The position numbers and the translations under genes were made by a program. The notes below the pieces were generated by a model that worked only from the letters and a program-made list of their open reading frames with translations, was not told the DNA's origin and searched no databases. Below, piece by piece: positions 7,710-16,141 of a stretch of DNA of 39,962 nt; the first letter of the stretch is position 1; each line of letters opens with the position of its first letter. The stretch spans positions 1 through 39,962 of the forward strand of contig JBPOIC010000059.1 of the NCBI GenBank assembly GCA_052034865.1, read 5' to 3'. Source of the stretch: JBPOIC01 sp052034865 (GTDB lineage: Bacteria > UBA10199 > JADFYH01).

Positions 7710-8812
7710 TCGAACACAACCCCAAAAATGAGCGGATCAAGCGCGAATATTTTCGTTACCTCACCGAGGCCGAGGGAAAAAGCCCGGCGACCCTCGACGG
7801 TATCCGAAAGGCAATTCTTCGCTTTGAGCAATACAATCGTTTGAAGGATCTTTCGAGCTTTAACCGAGAACAAGCCATTGCGTTTAAAAGGCATCTGGAA
7901 GAAACGAAAGGCAAAAAATCAGGTGAAAGTTTAAGCCCGGCAACAGTGCTTTCTACGCTCAATCATTTAAAGGCGTTTTTAAAGTGGTTGTCACAGCAAT
8001 CCGGGTACAAATCAAAAATTCATGTCCCCGATATTAGCTACCTAAACCTGAATGATAAAGAAACTCGCATTGCCAAGACCTCAAAGTTTAAAAACTTTCC
8101 AACGTTGGAACAAATTCGGAAGGTCGTTTTTGCTATGCCGATAAAAACCGAGATCGACCGACGCAATCGTACCCTAATTGCTTTTACGATCTTAAGTGGA
8201 ATGAGAGATGGAGCGATTGCCAGTTTGCGTCTCAAGCACGTCGACATCGAAAGCGCACTCATCAAACAAGAGCCGGATCTGGTTAAAACGAAATTCAGCA
8301 AGCGGATCGACACTTTTTTCTTTCCCGTGGGCGACGATCTGAAAACCATCTTTGTAGATTGGATCAAAGAATTGAAAGAGAAAATGTTTTATGGATTGAA
8401 TGACCCTGTTTTCCCAAAAACAAAACAAGGGTTAGATGAAAACCATTGTTTTGCATCCCAGGGGCTTCAAGCCGAATGTTGGGCAACTGCCTCACCAATT
8501 CGAGAAATCTTTAAAGAAGCTTTTCAGCTCGCAGGTCTTGAGCCTGTAAACCCTCACTCCTTTCGACACACCTTAACCCATTTGGGAGAAAAGACTTGTA
8601 AGACGCCTGAGGAGTTTAAAGCATGGAGCCAAAATCTGGGTCATGAAGACGTGATGACGACTTTTAATAGCTATGGAAACATCCCAGCGCATCGGCAAGG
8701 AGAAGTCATGCGGGGGTTTGGAAGGGGAGAAGAAAAAGAAGACAAGCTTGATCTGATTTTAAAGAAATTGAATGCGAGAGAGCGATTTGATTCTTTGAAT
8801 AGCACTTTATAA
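7706..8812 (+). CDS. Second tyrosine recombinase (XerC/D-like)
   Basis: 368 residues. A SAM-like core-binding domain at about 10-105 (SPATLDGIRKAILRFEQY, then SPATVLSTLNHLKAFLKWL) precedes the catalytic domain at about 130-340. Catalytic residues are present: Arg167 (SGMRDG), Lys194 or Lys199, His284 and Arg287 (HSFRHT), His313 (LGHED) and Tyr323 (NSYG). It lacks the DUF4102 arm domain of the first integrase and is not closely related to it. Translation is coupled to the two regulators upstream. It sits directly ahead of the type I RM operon. I found no inverted hsdS copy for it to flip, so a role as the recombinase of a nested element, or of defence-cargo exchange, is more likely. Confidence 0.9.
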   Translation: MIEHNPKNERIKREYFRYLTEAEGKSPATLDGIRKAILRFEQYNRLKDLSSFNREQAIAFKRHLEETKGKKSGESLSPATVLSTLNHLKAFLKWLSQQSGYKSKIHVPDISYLNLNDKETRIAKTSKFKNFPTLEQIRKVVFAMPIKTEIDRRNRTLIAFTILSGMRDGAIASLRLKHVDIESALIKQEPDLVKTKFSKRIDTFFFPVGDDLKTIFVDWIKELKEKMFYGLNDPVFPKTKQGLDENHCFASQGLQAECWATASPIREIFKEAFQLAGLEPVNPHSFRHTLTHLGEKTCKTPEEFKAWSQNLGHEDVMTTFNSYGNIPAHRQGEVMRGFGRGEEKEDKLDLILKKLNARERFDSLNSTL

Positions 8813-8902
8813 CTTGTAGTTTTCAAAGCCTTTATCTCTTGCACAAGATTTCTGAAATGAAATAGTTTGCCGTCTCACTAACACTAAAAAAGTAAATATT
8901 TT

Positions 8903-10468
8903 ATGGCAAAAAACTCTGAAAGCTTAGGTTTCGAAGCCCAACTTTGGGCGGCGGCGGATAAGATGCGTGGGCATATGGACCCGGCGGAGTATAAGCACGT
9001 CACGTTGGGGTTGATTTTTCTCAAATATATTTCCGATGCCTTTGAAGAAAAATACGAGATTTTAAGCAAAGAAGATTACGCAAACCCTGAAGAGCGGGAC
9101 GAATACCTTGCTGAAAATGTTTTCTGGGTGCCTAAAGATTCCCGTTGGAAATTTATTCGCTCCCAGGCCAAAACGCCTCAGATTGGAAAAATCGTTGACG
9201 AAGCCATGTCGCTTATCGAGGCCGAGAACCCTTCTCTGAAAGGAATTCTTCCCAAAGATTACGCCCGCCCCGCCCTCGATAAAACCCGTTTGGGGGAATT
9301 GATCGATCTGGTGAGTAATGTCGGAACGGGCGAAGGCCGACGTTTAAGTCGTGATACCTTGGGCCGGGTTTACGAATATTTTCTTTCCCGTTTTGCCAGC
9401 GCCGAGGGCAAAGGCGGCGGAGAGTTTTATACGCCTTCGTCGGTGGTAAATGTGTTGGTCGAAATGATCGAGCCTTACAAGGGAAAGGTGTACGATCCTT
9501 GTTGCGGCTCGGGCGGGATGTTCGTTCAATCTGAAAAGTTTATCGAAAATCATGGTGGCAAGCGCGATGATATTTCCGTTTACGGCCAAGAGTCCAACCC
9601 TACGACCTGGCGCTTGTGCAAAATGAACCTCGCCATTCGCGGCATCGAAAGCAATATCGGTTCGAAAAATTCCGATACCTTCCACAACGATCTGCACAAG
9701 GATTTACGAGCGGATTACATCCTCGCCAATCCTCCGTTTAATATTTCGGATTGGGGCGGAGAGCGATTGCGAGAGGATAGCCGCTGGAAATACGGCGCGC
9801 CTCCCGTGGGCAACGCCAATTTTGCCTGGGTTCAGCACATCGTCCATCATCTCTCCCCGCGCGGTTTTGCAGGTTTCGTGCTCGCCAATGGTTCGATGAG
9901 TTCGAACACGGGCAGTGAAGGAGAAATCCGAAAAAGTCTTATCGAGGCCGGTCTCGTCGATTGCATGGTCTCCCTTCCTGGCCAGCTTTTCTACTCCACT
10001 CCAATTCCGGTGTGTCTCTGGTTTCTTGCAAAAGATCGGTCCAATGGCTTGGTCGCAAAAGGAAAGCTGCGAGATCGTCGCGGAGAAATCCTTTTCATCG
10101 ACGCCCGCAACCTGGGCTACATGGAAGATCGAACACACAAGAATCTCGATCCAAAAAAAGACATCGCCTACATCGCCGATTGTTATCACGCCTGGCGCGG
10201 GGAGAAGGTCGAGCATGAGGTTTTTAAAAAGGGTTACAAGGATATTCCAGGCTTTTGCAAATCCACCAAGTTCGAAGAAGTGAAAGAGCATGGTTATGTT
10301 TTAACACCGGGGCGCTATGTGGGTGCGGAGGTGCAAGAAGATGACGGTGAAGCTTTTACAGAAAAGATGAAGCGTTTGACGTCGCAATTAGCCGAACAAA
10401 TGAAACAGACGCAATCGATGGATAAGGAGATCAAGAAGCAATTAGCGAGGGTAGGGTATGGATGGTGA
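8903..10468 (+). CDS. hsdM: Type I restriction-modification DNA methyltransferase subunit
   Basis: HsdM transfers a methyl group from SAM to N6 of adenine within the sequence chosen by HsdS, and is needed for both modification and restriction complexes. At 521 residues its length is typical. The helical N-terminal domain (LGFEAQLWAAADKMRGHMDPAEYK) is followed by the methylase fold with SAM motif DPCCGSGGMF (from residue 198) and catalytic NPPF (from residue 276). The segment between 8813 and 8902 gives it its own promoter space (TTGCAC near 8838), separate from the recombinase. The end overlaps hsdS by 11 bp. The gene is GC-rich compared with 4650-6950. Confidence 0.97.
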   Translation: MAKNSESLGFEAQLWAAADKMRGHMDPAEYKHVTLGLIFLKYISDAFEEKYEILSKEDYANPEERDEYLAENVFWVPKDSRWKFIRSQAKTPQIGKIVDEAMSLIEAENPSLKGILPKDYARPALDKTRLGELIDLVSNVGTGEGRRLSRDTLGRVYEYFLSRFASAEGKGGGEFYTPSSVVNVLVEMIEPYKGKVYDPCCGSGGMFVQSEKFIENHGGKRDDISVYGQESNPTTWRLCKMNLAIRGIESNIGSKNSDTFHNDLHKDLRADYILANPPFNISDWGGERLREDSRWKYGAPPVGNANFAWVQHIVHHLSPRGFAGFVLANGSMSSNTGSEGEIRKSLIEAGLVDCMVSLPGQLFYSTPIPVCLWFLAKDRSNGLVAKGKLRDRRGEILFIDARNLGYMEDRTHKNLDPKKDIAYIADCYHAWRGEKVEHEVFKKGYKDIPGFCKSTKFEEVKEHGYVLTPGRYVGAEVQEDDGEAFTEKMKRLTSQLAEQMKQTQSMDKEIKKQLARVGYGW

Positions 10469-11762
10469 GTGGAAAGAAACAACACTAGCCGATGTTTCGT
10501 CGGACATTTCCTATGGTTATACTGAAAGTGCCTCAACAGAGAAGGTTGGCCCGCACTTTCTTCGAATTACAGATATTCAAAACGGCATCGTCGATTGGGA
10601 TAATGTCCCCTATTGTACAATCTCCGAAGCAAATCATCGAAAGTATCGTCTTCAAACTGGAGACATAGTTGTTGCCCGAACCGGAAACAGCACTGGCGAA
10701 AACTTTCTTTATCGCGGAGACAAAGATGCCGTTTATGCTTCGTACCTGATTCGATTTCAGATTGACCGTCAAAAGGCAGATCCCGCTTTTATTTGGTATA
10801 ATCTTCGGTCCGATAGGTGGTGGAGCTTTATTAATAACTCTAAAACTGGCTCTGCTCAAGCTGGTGCAAATGCAAAAACACTTGGGCTGTTTCCAATCAA
10901 TCTCCCTCCTCTTTCCGAACAAAGGACAATCGCCGATATTCTCGAGGCGCTAGATGATAAGATAGAACTCAACCGCCGCATGAACCAAACTCTCGAATTC
11001 ATCGCCCGAGCGCTTTTCAAAAGCTGGTTCGTCGATTTCGATCCCGTCCGCGCGAAGATGGAAGGCCGCGAGCCGGAAGGGTTGTCGCCTGAGATTGCAG
11101 CTTTGTTTCCGGATCGGTTGGTGGATTCGGAGATGGGGGAGATTCCGGAGGGGTGGATTGAGACAAGTGTTTATTCCTGTGCGGAGTATATTAATGGTGC
11201 ATCTTATAAGAACATCCACTTTACCGACAATGAAGGAGCATTGCCGATCATAAAAATTGCAGAATTGAAAAATGGCGTTGGGCAAAATACTAAATTCGCT
11301 AATTCAAAATTTGAGGAGAAAACAAAGATTAATACAGGAGATATTTTACTCTCATGGTCAGGTAGTCCAGAAACATCTATTGACACTTTTTTATGGGTGG
11401 GTGGGCAAGCATTGCTTAATCAACATATTTTTAAAGTCGTAAACGAAACTATTGAGAAGCGTACCTTTACTTTTTTTCTTTTGAAGCACTTAAAGCCTGT
11501 CTTTATTGACATCGCAAAAGATAAGCAAACAACTGGTTTAGGTCATTTTACGGTTCAAGATCTGAAAAGACTAAAAATCACTTATCCAAGTGAAAAGGTT
11601 TTGAGTACGTTTTCAAAAATTGCGACACCACTTCTGAAAAGTATTCAATCCAATCTCATCCAAACTTCATTATTGGGTAATCTCCGCGACACCCTCCTCC
11701 CCAAGCTCATATCCGGCGAATTACGTGTAGGCAACGTTTCTTCCTTAAAGGAGGCGGTGTGA
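10458..11762 (+). CDS. hsdS: Type I restriction-modification specificity subunit
   Basis: HsdS contains two target-recognition domains that each read half of the bipartite DNA site, joined by long helices that bind HsdM. Domain 1 spans about residues 1-150 and ends in LPPLSEQRTIADILEALDDK; the central conserved helix continues through ALFKSWFVDFDPVRAKMEGR. Domain 2 spans about 230-400 and ends with the second helix region (NLRDTLLPKLISGELRV). Both recognition domains look more AT-rich than the conserved central part, the usual sign of domain swapping between alleles. Start at 10458 overlaps hsdM. The stop overlaps the DUF3800 gene (GTGA, 11759-11762). Confidence 0.96.
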   Translation: MDGEWKETTLADVSSDISYGYTESASTEKVGPHFLRITDIQNGIVDWDNVPYCTISEANHRKYRLQTGDIVVARTGNSTGENFLYRGDKDAVYASYLIRFQIDRQKADPAFIWYNLRSDRWWSFINNSKTGSAQAGANAKTLGLFPINLPPLSEQRTIADILEALDDKIELNRRMNQTLEFIARALFKSWFVDFDPVRAKMEGREPEGLSPEIAALFPDRLVDSEMGEIPEGWIETSVYSCAEYINGASYKNIHFTDNEGALPIIKIAELKNGVGQNTKFANSKFEEKTKINTGDILLSWSGSPETSIDTFLWVGGQALLNQHIFKVVNETIEKRTFTFFLLKHLKPVFIDIAKDKQTTGLGHFTVQDLKRLKITYPSEKVLSTFSKIATPLLKSIQSNLIQTSLLGNLRDTLLPKLISGELRVGNVSSLKEAV

Positions 11763-12466
11763 AATTCGAGGTCTATTGCGACGAAAGTCATCCGGATGTT
11801 TTTTCGTCGTCTTCTCCCGCCAAAGGAAAATTTTTAATGATCGGCTCGTTATGGCTCCCCGCCGATTTACGTCCCGTTCTTAAGAAACAGATTGGGTCCC
11901 TCAAAAAGGAGTTCGCCTTTTCCCATGAAATCAAGTGGCACAAGGTACACGCTTCGAGAGAAGAATTTTATCAATCCTTAATTAACCTGTTTCTCTCGCA
12001 CGGAGAGTTGCTGAGGTTCCGCTGTATCGCCGTTGAATCCGGAAAGATCGACCTGGTAAATTTTCATAACAACGATCAGGAACTTGGTTTTTTCAAATTT
12101 TATTATCAAGTTCTTCAGCATTGGATTCTGGCGTTCAATAAATACGTCGTTTTCTGCGATGCGAAAACCAATCGAGACGGCGGGCGGTTTCAAACGTTGC
12201 AAAAAGTTTTAAGGAACGCGAACTTATCTTCGGATATTCTGAGCGTTCAGGCTCTTCCTTCTCATGAAGTACTCCTGCTTCAACTCACCGATTTTTTGTT
12301 GGGGATGGCTTCTTCGCGACTGAATGAGAGCGTCGAGAAAGGATCGATCAAAGATCGTTTGATCGAGTATCTCGAAAAGCGACTCGATAGGCAGAGGCTT
12401 GAGCCGACCTCCAAGAGCGAGCAAAAATTCAATATCTTTAAAATTCATCTGGAGGGAGGGTGGTAA
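11759..12466 (+). CDS. DUF3800 domain protein, RNase H-fold candidate
   Basis: 235 residues starting at GTG 11759, inside the hsdS stop, behind a perfect AAAGGAGG (11747-11754). It matches the DUF3800 pattern: YCDES at the N-terminus (Asp8, Glu9), a G-S-L-W beta strand, IKWHKVHASREEFY, FRCIAVE, FCDAK (Asp134) and QLTDFLLG (Asp178). The spaced acidic residues agree with the RNase H-like fold proposed for this family, suggesting a nuclease. No biochemical role is established as far as I know. Family members are often found beside type I RM and other defence genes. Here it is translationally coupled to hsdS and to the next gene, so it is part of the RM operon and not a chance neighbour. Confidence 0.85.
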   Translation: MKFEVYCDESHPDVFSSSSPAKGKFLMIGSLWLPADLRPVLKKQIGSLKKEFAFSHEIKWHKVHASREEFYQSLINLFLSHGELLRFRCIAVESGKIDLVNFHNNDQELGFFKFYYQVLQHWILAFNKYVVFCDAKTNRDGGRFQTLQKVLRNANLSSDILSVQALPSHEVLLLQLTDFLLGMASSRLNESVEKGSIKDRLIEYLEKRLDRQRLEPTSKSEQKFNIFKIHLEGGW

Positions 12467-12891
12467 TTTCCTGCCCCCAAAAAATCGTTTACGCGGAGAT
12501 TTGCGAATATCGGCAACACTTCGAACGCGTTTATTGCCTAAATGAAATCGTAACCTTCGATGGAATTAAGGTCCGTTTTAAAAAAGAAGACTTCGACCAT
12601 TGCATGTATGAGAGCAGCCAACGCGATGGCATGAAAGACAGTTTTTCGAAAGAGAGATCCGTGCGGATCGATTGGATCAAAGCGACATTGGAAAACCCAA
12701 ACTCAGTGCTCTATCAAGGCTGGGACTCGAAGCGCAAAAAGCACGATAATTCAAGGCGGGTTGCGGTCGTTTATGAAGATTTCGTGGTAATTATCGGGGT
12801 GCACAAACCGGGGAAGGCCCGGTTTATAACGGCGTATGCTGCAAACGAGAGTATTGTGAAAATCCGCAGACGCCCGAGGTGGAAGCCTTAA
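12460..12891 (+). CDS. Small nuclease-like protein coupled to DUF3800
   Basis: 143 basic residues, starting at GTG 12460 behind GGAGGGAGG and overlapping the DUF3800 stop by 7 bp. The C-terminal part has the order RIDWIKATLENP (69-80), an Arg-Arg pair (99-100), YEDFVVIIGVH and RFITAYAA (121-128), ending KIRRRPRW. This resembles the compact beta-sheet layout of the barnase/EndoU/colicin/RelE-like nuclease domains (PBECR type) seen in phage and element proteins. That match is by eye only. The tight coupling with DUF3800 suggests the two products work as a pair. A toxin-like RNase role is inference, and the family could be something else. Confidence 0.7.
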   Translation: MVISCPQKIVYAEICEYRQHFERVYCLNEIVTFDGIKVRFKKEDFDHCMYESSQRDGMKDSFSKERSVRIDWIKATLENPNSVLYQGWDSKRKKHDNSRRVAVVYEDFVVIIGVHKPGKARFITAYAANESIVKIRRRPRWKP

Positions 12892-12899
12892 AAACAAAA

Positions 12900-12933
12900 C
12901 GACCGCTGATTCGTCAGACTGGCTCAGCGGTCG
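12900..12933 (+). other. Stable hairpin between the nuclease-like gene and hsdR
   Basis: A perfect 10-bp inverted repeat CGACCGCTGA/TCAGCGGTCG (12900-12909 with 12924-12933) with a 14-nt loop lies 9 bp after the preceding stop. No T tract follows, so it is not a standard terminator. In the 136-bp gap ahead of hsdR it might stabilise the upstream mRNA or lower hsdR expression, so that modification precedes restriction. Confidence 0.5.
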
Positions 12934-13027
12934 AAGCCTTTGCAGGTTCCCTACAAACTGGGTAAAGAACAACTGAAACTTACCCCAAGACCTCGGAAGG
13001 CGTCAATACATCAAAAAACGAGTAGAC

Positions 13028-16000
13028 ATGACCTCTCTTACTGAATCCACCGTCGAACAAGCCGCCCTCGAATGGCTCCAAGAATCCGGCTTCGACATCA
13101 AACACGGTCCCTCCATCTCCCCCGGCGAACCGAATGCCCTGCGCTCGGATTATAAAAACGTTTATCTTGAAGAAATTCTCAAAGACGCCATTCAACGCAT
13201 CAACCCTGCGATTCCCGCCCTCTCGCAATATGACGCTTTGCTCAAAGCGCAACGTTCCGTTTCTCCCGACTTACTCGAAGACAACCGCCTCTTTCACAGG
13301 ATTCTGATCGAAGGTGTCGAAGTCGAATACACCCGCGAGGACGGGAGCATTGCGGGAAACTCCGTTGCCCTCGTCGATTTTGAAAATCCAGCGAACAATC
13401 ATTTTCTCGCGGTCAATCAATTCACCGTCGTCGAAAACAAACGCAACCGCCGTGCCGATATCGTGATTTTTATCAACGGTCTTCCCCTCGCCGTCATCGA
13501 GCTTAAAAACGCGACGGATGAAACAGCGACGATGGCGGGGGCCTACAATCAACTGCAAACCTATAAAAACGAAATCCCCTCTCTTTTTCGAACGAACGCT
13601 TTACTCATTATTTCCGATGGCCTGGAGGCCCGTGCCGGCTCGCTCACAGCCAACCGCGAACGTTTTGCGCCCTGGCGAACGGTCGATGGTACGAAGCTGG
13701 CGGCGAAGGGATTGGCGGAGCTGGAAACCCTCATCAAAGGGGTGTTTCAACCGAAAGTGCTTCTCGATCTGATTCGAAACTTTACCGTCTTCGAAGTGGA
13801 TTCGGGAAAGATCGTTAAAAAACTCGCCGCTTATCATCAATACCATGCAGTCAATAAGGCTTTGGAATGTACCGTGCGCGCGGCCTCACCCAAAGGCGAT
13901 AAACGTGCGGGGGTGATCTGGCATACGCAAGGTTCGGGTAAGAGCCTCTCGATGGCGTTTTATGCCGGGAAAGTGATCCAAAACCCGGCGATGGAGAATC
14001 CGACCCTCGTCGTACTCACCGACCGCAACGATCTGGACGATCAACTCTTCGGCACCTTCTCTTCCTGCAAAGATTTACTCCGTCAAACACCCATGCAGGC
14101 GAGAGACCGCAACCATTTAAAAGAATTGCTTTCCGTGATTTCCGGCGGCGTCGTCTTCTCCACGATCCAAAAATTCGCACCGGAAAAGGGAGAAAAATTT
14201 CCGCTCTTGTCGGATCGTCGAAATATCGTCGTCATCGCCGACGAGGCACATCGGAGCCAATACGATTTTATTGACGGATTCGCCCGCCATATGCGGGACG
14301 GGCTTCCAAACGCCTCTTTCATCGGTTTTACCGGAACACCGATTGAGCTTTCTGACAAAGACACCTACGCCGTTTTTGGCGACAACATCCACACCTACGA
14401 CATCCAGCAAGCGGTGGAAGATGGCGCAACCGTTAAGATCTATTACGAAAGCCGCCTCGCCAAAATCGAACTCAATGAAGATGAACGCCCCCACCTAGAC
14501 TCGGAATTCGAGGAAGTCACGGAAGGCGAAGAGATCGACCGGAAGGATAAACTTAAAAGCAAGTGGGCTCGGCTGGAGGCCCTCGTCGGGGCCGAGAAAA
14601 GAATCGAGCTTATCGCCAAAGATATTGTCGATCATTTTGAAAGGCGCTCGGAGGCAATGGATGGCAAGGGGATGATTGTTTGCATGAGCCGCCGCATTTG
14701 TGTCTCGCTTTATAACGCCATCATTAAGCTTCGCCCTGATTGGCATAGTAACGATGATAACAAAGGGTTGCTTAAAGTCGTGATGACCGGCTCGGCTGCC
14801 GATCCTGAATTGTTTCAACCTCATGTGCGCAATAAGGCAGGACGCGACTTACTAGCCAAACGGGCGAAGAAAGCGGACGATCCTCTCAAATTGGTAATCG
14901 TTCGGGATATGTGGCTTACGGGATTCGATGCCCCCTGTATGCACACCATGTATATCGACAAACCCATGCAAGGCCACGGCCTCATGCAGGCCATCGCGCG
15001 CGTAAACAGAGTCTATAAAGACAAGCCCGCCGGTCTGATCGTTGATTATTTAGGGATTGCCGACAATCTAAAGAAGGCACTTGCAAACTACACCGAGCGA
15101 GATCGCTCTCAAACGGGTATCGACCAGGCGGAAGCGATAAGCGCTTTACTCAAATGGTACGATGTAACTCGAAACCTATTCGGTGGGTTCGATTACCGAA
15201 GGGCGCTTTTCGGAAAACCTTCGGAACGGTTGAATACTCTCACCGGCGCGATGGAGCACCTTTTAGATCAAGAAGATGGAAGAAGCCGGTTTTTAAATGC
15301 GTGTTTCGAACTCTCGAAGGCCTTCGCCCTTGCCGCGGCGAGCGATGAAGCGAAAGAGATTCGGGATGAGGTCGCTTTCTTTCAAGACCTCCGAGGCGCT
15401 TTTTTAAAAACCACTTCGGGAAACGGAAAAAGCGTCGAAGAAATCGATACGGCCTTGCAGCAAATCATCTCGAAGGCGATTTCCTCAACGGAGGTAATCG
15501 ACATCTTCTCGGCGGCAGGGCTTAAAACGCCGGACATCTCCATTCTCTCCGATGACTTTCTGGCCGAGATCCGAGGGATGAAGAAGAAAAATCTTGCCCT
15601 GGAAATGCTCAAAAAATTGTTGCGCGACGAAATCAAAATCCGCGCAAAAAAGAACGTCGTTCAGGCGCGAAACTTTACGGAAATGTTGGAAAATGCCCTC
15701 AAGAAATATCAGGGAAGACTTGTGGAAGCGGCTCAAATCATCGAAGAGATGATCGATCTTGCCAAAGAAATGCAGGCCGCCAAAAAGCGCGGAGAAGAAT
15801 TAAACCTCAACGAAGATGAAAGTGCCTTCTATGATGCCCTGGCTGAAAACGATAGCGCTCAACAAGTTTTAGGAGATGATAAGCTCCGCCTCATCGCCCG
15901 TGAATTGGTAGAGGCGGTAAAGCGAAATACGAATATCGATTGGGTTGCAAAAGAAGGGGTTCGGGCAAAAATCCGAGTGACGGTAAGGCGAATCTTGCGC

Positions 16001-16090
16001 AAATACGGATACCCCCCGGATCTGGAAGAGAAGGCGACACAAACTGTTTTAGAGCAGGCGGAGGTACTTTCAGAAGAGTGGGCCCTTTAA
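13028..16090 (+). CDS. hsdR: Type I restriction endonuclease/translocase subunit
   Basis: HsdR pulls DNA past the bound complex using ATP and cuts at remote sites. 1020 residues, normal for the family. The N-terminal PD-(D/E)xK nuclease has Asp144 (RADIVIF) and Glu158-Leu-Lys160 (AVIELKN). The SF2 motor follows: Walker A HTQGSGKS (299-306), DEAH (405-408), GFTGTP (about 432), and motifs V/VI around MWLTGFDAP…IARVNRV (about 630-660). A helical C-terminal region binds HsdM. The ribosome site before ATG 13028 is weak and a hairpin precedes it, which would keep HsdR low relative to HsdM. All key residues are intact, so the system appears active. Confidence 0.97.
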   Translation: MTSLTESTVEQAALEWLQESGFDIKHGPSISPGEPNALRSDYKNVYLEEILKDAIQRINPAIPALSQYDALLKAQRSVSPDLLEDNRLFHRILIEGVEVEYTREDGSIAGNSVALVDFENPANNHFLAVNQFTVVENKRNRRADIVIFINGLPLAVIELKNATDETATMAGAYNQLQTYKNEIPSLFRTNALLIISDGLEARAGSLTANRERFAPWRTVDGTKLAAKGLAELETLIKGVFQPKVLLDLIRNFTVFEVDSGKIVKKLAAYHQYHAVNKALECTVRAASPKGDKRAGVIWHTQGSGKSLSMAFYAGKVIQNPAMENPTLVVLTDRNDLDDQLFGTFSSCKDLLRQTPMQARDRNHLKELLSVISGGVVFSTIQKFAPEKGEKFPLLSDRRNIVVIADEAHRSQYDFIDGFARHMRDGLPNASFIGFTGTPIELSDKDTYAVFGDNIHTYDIQQAVEDGATVKIYYESRLAKIELNEDERPHLDSEFEEVTEGEEIDRKDKLKSKWARLEALVGAEKRIELIAKDIVDHFERRSEAMDGKGMIVCMSRRICVSLYNAIIKLRPDWHSNDDNKGLLKVVMTGSAADPELFQPHVRNKAGRDLLAKRAKKADDPLKLVIVRDMWLTGFDAPCMHTMYIDKPMQGHGLMQAIARVNRVYKDKPAGLIVDYLGIADNLKKALANYTERDRSQTGIDQAEAISALLKWYDVTRNLFGGFDYRRALFGKPSERLNTLTGAMEHLLDQEDGRSRFLNACFELSKAFALAAASDEAKEIRDEVAFFQDLRGAFLKTTSGNGKSVEEIDTALQQIISKAISSTEVIDIFSAAGLKTPDISILSDDFLAEIRGMKKKNLALEMLKKLLRDEIKIRAKKNVVQARNFTEMLENALKKYQGRLVEAAQIIEEMIDLAKEMQAAKKRGEELNLNEDESAFYDALAENDSAQQVLGDDKLRLIARELVEAVKRNTNIDWVAKEGVRAKIRVTVRRILRKYGYPPDLEEKATQTVLEQAEVLSEEWAL

Positions 16091-16141
16091 CAAGTTCCAT
16101 TTTCAAGAAGTACAATCTGAGCGAACAAGGACTAAATCAAA

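Noticed and set aside
9704..10291. A 195-codon minus-strand frame inside hsdM
   Set aside because: A shadow of hsdM; no motif and no start signal.
10458..11762. hsdS phase variation by the adjacent recombinase
   Set aside because: Only one hsdS gene, no partial copies and no inverted repeats in the recognition domains.
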